From assembly GCA_016800925.1 (NCBI GenBank), contig JABCPU010000255.1, forward strand, positions 34,060 to 98,059: 64,000 nt of DNA, read 5' to 3'. Source of the DNA: Suillus spraguei (lineage: Eukaryota > Basidiomycota > Agaricomycetes > Boletales > Suillaceae). The notes beneath the pieces are model-generated. The model ran no database searches. It was not told the origin of the DNA and saw nothing but the letters and a program-made list of their open reading frames with translations. Below are positions 20,477 to 31,439 of this stretch, piece after piece; within the stretch, counting starts at the first letter, position 1; each line of letters begins with the position of its first letter. The position numbers and the translations under genes were made by a program.

Positions 20477-21817
20477 TTAGCTTTTGCATATAGTTAGTCC
20501 CTCTTCAGTCCCTGTTCCGTAGACTGAAGTACTGTCGTTGTGGGTAATTTGGGATACATGAATTTGTAAAGGCTCTACATGATAGTGCGGTGGGTTTCCT
20601 TGTTCATTCCCACTTGTTATCCTAGGAATAGTCGAGAGGGGACAGTTTCTATTGATTGCGATGCGAATGAGCACCATGTAGAAGGCAATCGACATGATCG
20701 GCATGGCCTAGCAAATAAAAGCTTAGCGTTTTTAATAACTGGTGTTGACAGGGGAAATTACCATGTCCAAAACCACAATCCCTCCGATGTTCGAGGTCAA
20801 GAAACATATTAATCCGGGGAAGAGGAACGCAGAATACAAAATAGCAGAATCCATAAGTGCGCGCAATATCGGCATCATAGTGCTCTTCGTAGTACGCACT
20901 GTAGAGACATTGCGTTCAATCGCCCAGATACGATATGCCAATAATCCTGGACACATTCAGGCCATTAATATTGTGCTGGCAGAAATGTACTTACCTGAAC
21001 TCAACAAATTAGATATAATTGTTAAGACAAGAAACGCCTCGACCCACGGTGCGAGGTCTCCGCCAAAGAAGTTACTCCTGACTTGCGAAGAAATGTAAGT
21101 CGCACAAATACCGGTCACTGCGAAGCAAGATTAGACAACACTGCGTCCTGAGCATCACCAGCCACCTAACATAGGACACTGCACCACAACATGCATAGTA
21201 GGATGATAATCCAGGTAGATTGCCACACGACATAACAGCGGTAGATCTTTTAGACACTTTTATGAGCTCAGAGGGCCCTGAATTGGCGGATCAGATATGA
21301 ACCTACCAGCACACCATCAGCAAGCAGGGTTTGTATAACATACAAGATGTTCTTGGTCAAATATGTGACTTGAGAAACATCGCTGAAGAACGCCTCCGGT
21401 CCGCCTGAGAATGTATCGCGATACTTCACCAGTCCATCTCCGGTACGAATTATGTTGACCACGATGTGCTTGTAAAATTTTAGTAAATGATATCAGATGT
21501 CAGAAGCAAAAAGCGCTAACTGCGGTACTCAGTATCAACAAAAGTAGAGCCACCACAAGTGATGGGTAATTGATGGCCTGTATGCGGTGGTTGAGGGTCA
21601 AGGCATAGATTGTACCCAAAAACATAAAAACAGAAAATCCTGGATAATAGTTAACCCCCGTACGGGACAGCGGAACCATAGTCAGTTTGCGATACTCACC
21701 ATATAGAATGCCTTCCAGGGATATCGATATTATACTGGCAGCATCCCTTGACAAGTTTGTTGAACCCATGGCGAGAATACTGTCTACAGACTGGGAGATC
21801 AGTGAAGGTACGGGCAT
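20477..21817 (-). CDS. Seven-TM basidiomycete membrane protein (copy A)
   Basis: Seven exons on the minus strand: 21817-21700, 21639-21521, 21468-21307, 21246-21171, 21117-20995, 20946-20762, 20707-20477. Together they give an uninterrupted 337-residue protein. Seven hydrophobic segments are visible, with signatures LLADGVLIYRCYVVWQSTW (TM3 region), GLLAYRIWAIER and SIAFYMVLIRIAI (TM7). All introns are GT-AG, 48-60 bp. It matches copies at 44342 (intact) and 48652 (broken) exon for exon. Against copy B the C-terminus is shorter because an extra A shifts the last codons. Its topology resembles other large fungal 7TM orphan families; ligand and role are unknown. It is inverted relative to the other two copies and about 23 kb away. 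Confidence 0.8.
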
Positions 21818-22019
21818 CTTCACCCACACCACGTAAATTGTTATTATATGAAAAGGATACGATGCAGCTGGCACCGGCTGATTGGAAGAGCCATCACACA
21901 ACTTCCTACACCGCACCTTGCCTTTGCTTCCACGATCTAACGATATGATATTCCTGATTGTTGAATACCCGCGGCAAAGATTTTTAGATCCAGTGGTTGC
22001 TTGGATTATCAACTTCTAA

Positions 22020-24150
22020 TTGTCCATGTAAATGTAACAAACACGCCGAAGTCGTAGCAGAACGTCGATCGCAAGGCCAAGTTAAGGGCTGTACGACATC
22101 TCATACGGTTTCCGCTCGAGTACACTTACGTAATCAGTAGCTGTCTCCGTTCTCCTCCTTACTTGTTTGACACAGCTCAGACAAACAAAACTCCTCAGTT
22201 ATTATTCTCATTGCATGGTCCTACACCCCGAATTCTAACAATGGTATGTTGCGGAGAGGCAGTGAGTCGTGCAGCAATTCGAATTTGGATGTCAAAACTC
22301 TATTTTACAATAGTTGGTAGTTTTATCGTCGCGCCGACCATTCTCGATAGCTTGGATTGTCCCCTTTACTATACATGACGACTTCAACAAGTTCAATTGG
22401 CCGATTATTTTTAATAGCATGCCATACCCTCGCGAGCTGTTGGGCCCGCTGCGTATAAGTTGGGGGGATGCATGCGTGCAACAGGATTAGCTCCGCCCCG
22501 ATCGAGGTGAACGACCCATACATTCGAGATCTTCCTGATAAAATTGAATTGTCCAGCATCCTGCAGAGTTGAGATTCGTGTCCTGGATATCGTCTACAGT
22601 ATTAGAATCTGCTGCTGGTGCATTTTGGCGATGGACGCAACAACTCTGGCAGGTCTCCAAACTATTTTCAGACGTGCACTGCAGACCAATTGGGGATTAG
22701 GACCTTCTTCCACTTCTGGATCATCCTGAAAACCACCAGTACGTTCCGATGTGTCATTTTATTTCCATGTATTTCAATCAACTCCGACTGCGGAGCCTAC
22801 TATTGGATGGGCTCCTAATCGGACCGTCAAAACTTACCTTCAAATACTGTCGAAGGCCATGACAAGACTGCCCTCTAGCTCTTCTAGCCGGGAAGAGGTG
22901 TTTGGGGCTGCACACATATTCCAGAACTTGTTGTCCAGGCATCAGCCAGCATTAGCAAGATGCTACTTCTGGATTAAATTTAGTTAAATAATAGGAAGGC
23001 AAACACACCTTGCGCGCCTTCTTTTCCAACTTCGCATAGAGAGTGGAACATTATGAGCGTCGACGAGTAAGCTACCATTAGTACCCCATCCATATCGCGA
23101 AACTTAGTCGAGAACGAATCGACTTCCCGATGCACCATCTTACCCATCGCGTTCTGCACCAGCTTCTCGTCAGCCTCGCAGCGCTTTTTCTGGCAGTGAG
23201 TGAATGCGGAGGGTAGGAAGCTAGGAGAAAAGTTAGTCCAGGATACAGCTCCCGGTTGGGCATCCCGCTTAAAGTATTTTCCATTGGCGAAGAGGATTTC
23301 AACGGGCGCGGGATGTTGTTAAGGTCAGGGAGTGGGACAGAAGCCCCACTAGATTTTCCTTGTCGGAGCCAATGAGGTGGGCTGCAGCTGTTTGCGATGA
23401 ACTTCTCATCTCTATTTTGACCTTTGGGAAAGAGTCTCAGCGAGCTCCGACATGTACAAGGCTGGCTTACTTGCGCGGGTGCTCGAAGCGTAGCGTTGTA
23501 GCATTCTGCAGGTCAGAAAGTTGTAGGAATCATCACCTCGAGATACGCGAGGCTAATAACAGTCTGAATCAGATGTCACCCCAATCACAGATACCCTTGG
23601 AGGCTTCGAAGGTGGTAAAGATCACAATCGGTGGCTAGTTGATTATATAGAGTGAATTTGGAAGTTACTGAGCTAAGAATTGGCTGGAACGGAGTCATTG
23701 CACTTACCAGATGGCGTTGGAAATTATGTGCCACTGTACAACCTCGATACTTCTTGATTCATTATGAGGCCAATTCAACCAGAAAGCTCTGACCATTAGA
23801 AGGCGACATTGTATATTCCTCCCTCTCTGCTCTATTTTGGAATCGAATGTAGTCGAGCGCGTTCGTACCAGGATGGGACGCCCAATCGAGTCTGTCCAAC
23901 TGTGTAAAATGTACTTGGTGAACGAGTTAATGCAGATTGAGAGGTATGAAGACGACTCACTATGTTGATGTCGCGGTAATTCGCGAATTTAGCATACTCA
24001 GCTTTATTAATTGTATCTACAGCTCTGAAGTGTCTCTTGCGGGATAGTTGGGCTTCGAAGCGTCGATTGCGCGATCACATGACCTGCAAGTTTGGCATGA
24101 CGCGAACCGAAAACAAACTCTAGCCAAGACTCCAAGACTTGATTTAACCT
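22020..24150. other. Gene-poor block with an unrecognised decayed minus-strand stretch
   Basis: Minus-strand sequences at about 22559-22323 (including SFTSIGAELILLHACIPP) and about 23330-23050 (including FSPSFLPSAFTHCQKKRCEA) read like former protein but are broken and match no family I can name. The last 100 bp (CGATCACATGACC and following) are the promoter-proximal sequence shared with the FHA fragments of the left array. Confidence 0.3.
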
Positions 24151-24160
24151 GCTCATCATC

Positions 24161-27100
24161 ATGGACGGCAGCGAAATAGGGCTGTTCGGTACGCTGCGGC
24201 TGATGAAGCGGACGACTGATGAGCAGGTAGCAGCCTTCCCAATCGATGAGGAAATAGTCACCTTTGGACGCGAGCCGACGTGCAGTGTGCGCCTCTATTA
24301 CCCAGAGATCAGTCCTCTGCATGCAAAAATCGTATTTCAGGAAAGAAAGGTGCGTGGAAGGTTCATTTAAATTTACTGAACTGCTGGAACTCGCTAGCAG
24401 GCTTTTCTCGTCGTTCTTGGCGACACAGGCCTCACCATTGACGGCTGTCCCGTGCTCCCATCCACCAATGCCACCCTTCCTACAACAGTTCCCGTCTCCA
24501 ACAACTGCGAAATTGAAATACACAAGAAACGGTTCATATTCTCCTACCCGCCGAAGCAGCTACGTTCTCCGCTATACAACATCGATTCACCGGTCAAGTC
24601 TGAAAATGGCGGCGGCGGTCGGAGGAAAATACGAATGAGCATGATCCACAGTGCTCAAGTATTTACGCCTCGTGGAAAACCTTCTTCAGATCCACTCGCA
24701 AACCTTCGGATTCTCCAGAGCCCGCTCAAGCAGCTCGTGCCGTCCCCACGCAAGCCCTCTGCCCTAAAGGATTCTCACATCCCAGAACCGGACGAAATAG
24801 AAGAAGAAATCGTACTTGTAGAGTCTAATACTCCACATGTGGTACAAGAGGATAAGGACCTTGTCATCCTCGAGCGTGTCGATGTCCAAGCCCTTCCTCC
24901 GCCCACCCCACTGCAAAGGCCAAGACCAAGTATAAACATATATAAAACTCCGAACAGGCGTACTCGTCCTTCGTTACACCGTGCCGTACTGATTCGCAGT
25001 GTACATCGTGCTGTTATGGCGCGTGAGGAAGAGGAGGAAGAGAAAGAAGTTGAGGAGGTGATTGTAGGTGAGGCAGCAGTAGAGGAGGGCAAGGGTCATG
25101 AAAATGACGATAATGAAGAATTTAATGACGAACACAAAGGAAGCGCAGGGGACAAGCATGAAGAATCCGATGAAGATGGAGGTGGCGCAAACTCAGACAC
25201 CATTGAAGAGCCTACTCCTCAACCAAGCACATGGCGCAAATCTCTCAATGCTGTGCGTGCACGCGTTGTATGGCCTTTCCGCTCGAGTTCTACTGCGCCC
25301 GAAGAAAACGATGACAGCGACCAGGAAGATGAAGATGAGGACGACGTAAATCTCCCCTTTATTTCTCCTCATCATACTAACTATGATCACCAGCACGCTC
25401 AAATGGACACCGATGAGGACACACAGCCCCCACCCCCATCCTCTTCCCCACCTCCTGCTTACATCACACCCCAAGCCCAACCACGGCTTACGCCCGCAAG
25501 AGGCCCCCGACCTCTGGGATCATTCATGACGCCCCAAGTATCGCACCCACAATCAGACATTGGCATTGGCCGCGCTACAGGACGCAACTCCCTTGGTGGA
25601 GCGTTGCGCATACCGTTGCCTCCTGGGGTGTCTGCACGTGCACCATCTGGCCCTGTGGAGACATGGGGAGGTGCTAAGAGAGTACGCGTCGAGCCAAAAT
25701 GGCGCATTGGGGATATTGAAGTGCGAGATGTAGAGGAAGTGAAGGAAGAGGACAAGGCAGGCGCGGGATTAATGAGGACACGAGTGAGTGAGGAGGAGAA
25801 GAAGGTGAGTGCATATATATTTTCTTTTACTTTTCTGGAGCTTGGCAGGTTGGGAAAAGGTATAAGGGTGCAGATCGGGGTTCATTTGGAATTACTTCCC
25901 CATGCGCCTGGATTACTGTGATACAGGGTATATATATGCGTCACATTTTCTGTTTCGTGTCCTCATCCCTCTTGACTTTCTTTTCTTGTGGCATTTCTCT
26001 CTCTATGACGCGTCTTCCAACTAACCACAACCCACAGGCCATACAAGAGCGCCGTAAATCAGCTCTCACCACACCTGACCCTTTCTTTGCACAGGTACCA
26101 GGGCTGCGAAGGCAATCCGTCGCACCCTCTATACCGTCTACCTCGAGTGGCGGTGACACGCTACGGAAACTGCCCTCCCTGCTGGATTCTGCCGTCCGCA
26201 CTGTCGGTGAGCGCAGTATATCTCCCACTAAGTCAGGCGAGAGGAGCATCTCGCCGACCAAATTTGGGGAGAGAAGTACATCACCAACCAAGTTCAGAGA
26301 GAGAAGCGCATCCCCTACAAAAGCCCCCACCCATTCGCGCCCCTCGTCCCCCACGAAGCTCTTCTCTTCTCCTGTGAAATCATTGGAAGCGCCTGCGAAG
26401 GTTTACACGCCTTTCGGGCGTCCTCCATCACCTTTGAAGGCACCGTTGACGCCACATAGTGAGGAAGATGAGGAGGACACGCGAAGTTTGTTGGATCGGA
26501 TGAAGCGAACTGTGGAGGAGATGAAACGACGTAGGAGCGTGGGTCCGTTTGGGGAGGATGAGCGTGAGTACGAGGAGGATGGCGAGGATGATAACATAGC
26601 GGGCGCTGAGCAACGTATGGATGTCGAGGAGAATGTAGAAGAAAATATCGAGGAGGAACAGCAAATAGGTGAGGAAGAAGAAAGTAGCGATAAAGAGAAT
26701 GGCCTGGCATCCTCGTTCCGTGAACCCCAATCCTCTTCACACCCTGAACCTGACCTCGAGACGATTGACCCATCCGAACACATGTCTGTGCCTCTCTCGC
26801 CCACACGCATTGCGCTTGACCTTGATCTCGAACTGGAGAGGACGCCACTACCCCAGCTCACGCGTCCCACCTCTCGCCCGCAGCACAAGAATGCACCATC
26901 GTTTGCAGGGCCGCAGACACCTGCCCTCGCGTCACTTAAGCATCTCTTCCCTCCACCAGCACCGGTACCAAGTACTCCAGCAGTGAAGAGCATGCGTTCG
27001 CTGTTCCGAGGGGCTGGCAAAGGTGCCGGGATGGACATGGAAGAGGATGTGTTGGAGGGTGTTGGAGAGATGATGGTTACACCTGAGGGGTATCGAGCGC

Positions 27101-28257
27101 ATGTCGAGGACGTAGACGAACAAGGGGATGAGATAAAAGGGGAGGAGCAAGTTAACAGAAGAGAGACCGAGGAGCGACGCAAACCTCCGAAGACTACCTC
27201 CCGCAAGGCCCCTGTTCCTGCTTCTGGGCCTGGGCCCACTACAACAGCAGCTCGTCGCCGCACAAGAACTACTACGGCCACGGGAGCTACTACCTCCAGA
27301 GAGAGGGAGTCATCGACTTCTAGGACTGTTTCGCGTGTGGAGACAGTGCTTACGAAAAGGGTGCCAATCCTACCTCCAAAACGTACAGAGAAAGAGAAAG
27401 AAAGGGCAAAAATGCCAGAACCAGCACCAAAGCCAGTAGCTAAATCAGATGCGGAAGACGAAGCAAAAGGAGACGAGATTCAGGAGATTCCGCCTCAGCC
27501 TGCCGCACAAAAGAAACCTGCGAGAGCGCGTCTGCTTCGTGCGCGCAAAGGTGTCGCAGCTGATGACTCGGTATGCACTTTCTTGATAGGTCTTGTTGGT
27601 AGCTAATCAAAAGTCATTATTTAGGACGAAGAGCCTGCTCCTGTGCCAAAGACGCGAGATACCAGTACTGAGCCTAGGATGCGTGCTGCTAGTACTGAGC
27701 CTGGAGCTCGTGTAGTTGCCACAACAGCGAGAAAAACGAAAGTGGACGCTGTTGAAATGGTACTTTTTCCCCTTCTTCCTATTGCAATTCTACATCTCAA
27801 TCCACTCCTGCAGATCCCGAAAACCCGGGCGACCCGCAGCCGTTCCATACCCGTTCCAGTTGCTCGATCTGAGCCTGCGAAGGCACGCCCACGAGTTCTT
27901 GTGAAGCCAAAGGCCGCAACTACGACAACCCGTGCTCCCTCCCGGGGCACGATGCGTAGCACGGAAGACAACGACGATGATGATGGAGATGACCCCCTTG
28001 ATTCGATCGCCAAGCCTGAAGCCCCGGCTCCCATACAGAGGGCGAGACGCACGCGGGCAGTGACTGCACCTGTGAAAGAGGAGGATGTCGATGTTCCAGT
28101 TCCTGGAAAGGCGAAAAACACAACAACGACCCGCAGGCGCGCGATGATGGCGGTAGATAAGGAAAATACCCCATCGAGTTCAAAGGAGGATGAAGGTGAG
28201 CGAAAGAAGGAGGTGGAGGTGAAGCGCACGACGCGGGCGACAAGGTCACGAACGTGA
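24161..28257 (+). CDS. FHA-domain nuclear protein, Ki-67-like architecture
   Basis: Five exons (24161-24349, 24401-25804, 26038-27570, 27625-27759, 27814-28257), all phase 0, give 1234 residues. An FHA domain fills residues about 5-115: TFGREPTCSVRLYYPEIS.LHAKI spans the phosphothreonine-binding GR and S/H positions, and the domain is completed across the first intron (LGDTGLTIDGCPV). The rest is low complexity: acidic runs (about residues 250-310), a tandem S-P-T-K repeat (five SPTK plus SPVK, CDK-consensus; near 26211-26380), a SLLDRMKRTVEEMKRRRS helix, and a basic Arg/Lys/Thr-rich C-terminus. An N-terminal FHA plus phospho-repeats and a basic tail recalls Ki-67 and other mitotic-chromosome proteins; orthology is inference. 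It is the source of the FHA fragments at 0.3-16 kb. Confidence 0.85.
26205..26375 (+). repeat. Coding tandem repeat with SPTK motifs
   Basis: About four copies of an 11-codon unit (G/R-E-R-S-x-S-P-T-K-F/S-G/R) followed by two looser SPTK/SPVK copies inside the FHA gene. Each unit holds a full CDK site (S-P-x-K). The codons of the units are similar, which indicates recent tandem expansion. Confidence 0.75.
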
Positions 28258-28416
28258 AGTTGCATTGAATGGACTCTGTTTGTTCAGTTATCTGTTCTGA
28301 ATTTCTCTGCCAAACGATTGTAATCACCTACTATGTACGTCAAGTATTCGGGTAATGTGTGTACTAATATATGATGACGAACAAGCTACCACTGGCTCTA
28401 CCGACTTTCTACCGAC

Positions 28417-28978
28417 TCAGCTCTCGTCTAGGCTCTGGAGCACTTGCGAGTACGTCATGAGTCGTCTGCCAGAAATATTTGGCACATCTACTTTCTCCCA
28501 CATGTCCTCGTCGGTATCACTGCAGTCATCATTGATGGGTATGACTTTGGGGTTCGAATCAAGGATTTCAAAGTCCCCTAGTCGGCTCTTGGCTATGTTC
28601 AAGTTCAGTCAATGCTTTGTTCTCATGTGATGGCAAAGATGCGCTTTACCTTTGCGCTGGCGCTTGGAGGGTAAAATTTGCGCGGCATCAAAGAGGGAAA
28701 ATGTTGCGCTAAATGACACAGGGGTGAAAACCTCTGATGCGGCGTATTCCTCAGCGTCATAAATATTATCGACCGAATACCCGTCGACTGTGGCTGCGCA
28801 GATGAAGCCCCTGCTTTTCCAAGTCGAACCGTCCCCGCGTCCGGGGTTCCGACGCAGGATGGTTCCATTGCCGCGTTTGCGGGAATGCTGTGATTTAGCG
28901 TATGTGGTGAGCGCCTGATAGTGCGAAATAACCATGCCGTACCTTTTTCTCCCATGCCTTGGCGCTGAGAGATGGCAT
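28417..28978 (-). CDS. Hypothetical protein, 149 residues
   Basis: Three exons (28978-28943, 28887-28650, 28592-28417) with GT-AG introns of 55 and 57 bp; the joined frame is exactly 150 codons. It starts MPSLSAKAWEKK, continues with a basic segment (HSRKRGNGTILRRNPGRGDG), a middle part with YSVDNIYDAEEYAASEVF, and an acidic C-terminal half (DDCS.DTDEDMWEKVDVP). No domain recognised; composition suggests a soluble, perhaps nuclear, protein. It is convergent with the FHA gene, with only about 160 bp between the two stop codons. Confidence 0.6.
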
Positions 28979-29189
28979 GTTTATGCGGTGTATAGGGCGG
29001 AGGAAGTTGGTACAGTGTTAATCTGAGCAGGAGGCCTCTCAAGACTTTTATGTTTGAGAAAATGAGTCAAGCTTGACTGACTTTGACTAATGCGGAGCAT
29101 ATTTGATTTGCGCTTTTGTGTCAAGGAGCCGAACCTGAACGACATGTGAGTCATTGGCTCACGGAAGCGATGACTACCGTGACTATCAA

Positions 29190-30570
29190 CTTATCGTCGG
29201 TTACTATTGGATGTGAATTTATACAGCATGTCAATAACTTTAGACGCAGTGTAAGATAAATAAATAGAGAAACCCGGTAATCTAACTAACAACCTGCAGG
29301 TTGGGGCCGGGTGATGTATTGTAACCGATGGAAAACTCGATATGACTGTGCCGGATGCAAGTGGTCTTACGGCTATTGAGTCTGTGATTGTGTTAGCTCT
29401 AGCCCCGCTCTGAGCAGAGTGACTCACGCGGCCAGGAGCGAATTGGTATAAACTATTTTTAAATTAACCAACGTACGTAAATCAAAATGTAAAAAGCAAT
29501 GCTCACCATCAGCCAGGACATCGTAAATAGCGGTCCATAAGACTAGAGTAGAAAGGCTCAGATATGAATCCATGGTTACAACGGACTGCCTCACAAGTAG
29601 TTCTCATGGTACAAAACTGTAGACATGAGCGGTGCTCATCACCATCGTAATTGAAGAGACTCACGAAAACAATAACTAAGACAGCAGACATGCTGAGAAT
29701 ATTGACCCCATGGCCAAACCTTCGTATGTGAGATTTGCTCACCTAGTGGCGAGACCAGTTTCAATTGCCCAAAGAGTTAGGCGGTCAGCAATATTGTGTA
29801 TTCTTGAAGGGGATCGTTTAGAGGAGAGGTATCATGGGATAGTGTAGCTTACTGTTGAACTTTGGTCCGCCTGCGTTCACGCTGCACAAAATACACCAGA
29901 CCAATCGTTGTTACCAGATCGCAAACAGCGGCTGCAACGAGGGTCAGGATCGTCAGCCAATCTTGTGCGTGTTGCGCTGTTCTGTTCGTAGCAAGGCCCA
30001 GTGCCTTCACTGCATCCACCAAAGTGCCGATAAGATTCAATACGCTGAGAATGCCACAAAACGCGGCGATCGTCTTGCTTCCAGAGAATTTGAACAATCT
30101 GTGAATGAAAAACATCTGCGCAATCAAGTCGAATAGAGCCATGCCTGAATTGATAGTTACCTACCTGAACAAGAGTGCTGATCAGGGGTGTCATGATGAG
30201 ATTTACGTCCCGAGAGCTGGAAAATATGGTTATATCGTCAGGATTATGGCAACCTGAAACGGTCAGGGTCCACGTCCAATACATGATGCAGATGATATGT
30301 GCAAATGTCAGCATCCTGGGGTGAATCAGACCTTGAGATTAACATCGATATCGAGGTGCATCGATACATACATCACGGCCGCCACCTGCTTCAACATTAG
30401 CTTTGACTACGATCGGGGCAAACATAACTCACCAGAATTTGAATTACACTTCTATCACCTGGAAATCGCCTATAGTAAGTGTATGTTTGCATCGTCGAGC
30501 AACCAAATAAATAGCTGGCAATCATCGATCCAACCACCGCTGGTCCAATAGTGGTTGCTGTCGTAGACAT
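29190..30570 (-). CDS. DUF6534-like fungal membrane protein (exon structure uncertain)
   Basis: Read on the minus strand, the start (ATG at 30570) gives TIGPAVVGSMIASYLFG, then QTYTYYRRFPGDRS, the typical first membrane segment and YY..PkD pattern of this family. Later blocks are LIAQMFFIHRLFKFSG (about 30130), AQDWLTILTLVAAAVCDLVT (about 29950), LWAIETGLAT (about 29770) and a tail with YTNSLLAA (about 29450). Several plausible short GT-AG introns connect them, but I could not close one continuous frame, so exon joins are not given. Upstream (about 31000-30826) a short frame with SKFGLVVEISQSYATVLVG may be a relic of a related gene. Integral membrane protein, function unknown. Confidence 0.55.
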
Positions 30571-31439
30571 TTAGAAGGCAAGCTTAGTGCATTAAATCGA
30601 CACAGATTATATATCCAGTGAACAGCTGTTACCGGCTATTGCAATAGTATCGGCGGTAAGGGGACTTGATGCATTGACACTTGAGCTCTGCACTACAGCA
30701 GCCGGCAAAAATAGTGTCAGGAACGAAGATCTTTCTTCGCATATCTTGACACACTCAGCTGGGCTATGTAGCTAAGCCAATGATCGTCGTGGCTGTTGCT
30801 CGGGTACACCGCCATAGTTGTGAAGTTAGCAACCTCGTCTGATCGTAAGGAAACATCCAACCAAGACAGTGGCATAGCTCTGGGAGATTTCCACTACTAG
30901 CCCAAACTTGGATTCAAACTTTGGCGGGCGGAATTTCGACTTAGCCGCCATCAGTGGGGCTGATGTTGCAGCTGCAGATTTTGTATCCATAATGTATAGC
31001 GAGGTGACAGGAATAGATATACTGCAGCAGGAGATAAACAGATAAGCACTAGTAAACTGACAGTACCAGGAACTTGAAGATGGCACAGCAGCGAAAAAGT
31101 GGTTGTAGTCATCCTTGAACCTTGTGACAATTTTGTGATTTCTACAACGTACCCACACTTAGTGACAGAGATCCTGTCGCTACGGTGGGGTGAATTAACA
31201 ATGCCATCAAGGCCCACATGTGAATACATGACACATTACGATCGCATGTGTCGTCTACAGTGTACACACCGTAGACTGACTCGGTTAAGTGTTGTTTGGT
31301 GTTGTTGAATTCAGAAGTTGCTGACCCATTCATGTGAAGATATCTATAATTAAGTACCTTTTCTGACTTGCTTGCTTCGAATCACGTTGATCTTACTTAG
31401 TACTACTAGAGTAGTACTTACACATTTGTCTTTCGAATA

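Noticed and set aside
20742..21098. 118-codon plus-strand frame repeated at 45051-45407 and 49386-49742 on the minus strand, seemingly a conserved protein
   Set aside because: It lies antisense to exons 5-6 of the seven-TM genes and crosses their introns. Similarity only reflects the duplication of the sense gene, whose splice sites and membrane segments are far better supported.
26403..27281. Long (292-codon) minus-strand open frame
   Set aside because: Fully antisense to exon 3 of the FHA gene. Ser/Arg-rich translation is the expected shadow of an acidic Glu/Asp/Pro-rich coding strand.
27621..28265. 214-codon minus-strand frame
   Set aside because: Antisense shadow of FHA exons 4-5, with low-complexity composition and no domain.
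28545..28565. tRNA-like B box (GGTTCGAATC)
   Set aside because: No A box or acceptor stem at the right distance on either strand. The bases are part of a coding exon of the 28417-28978 gene.
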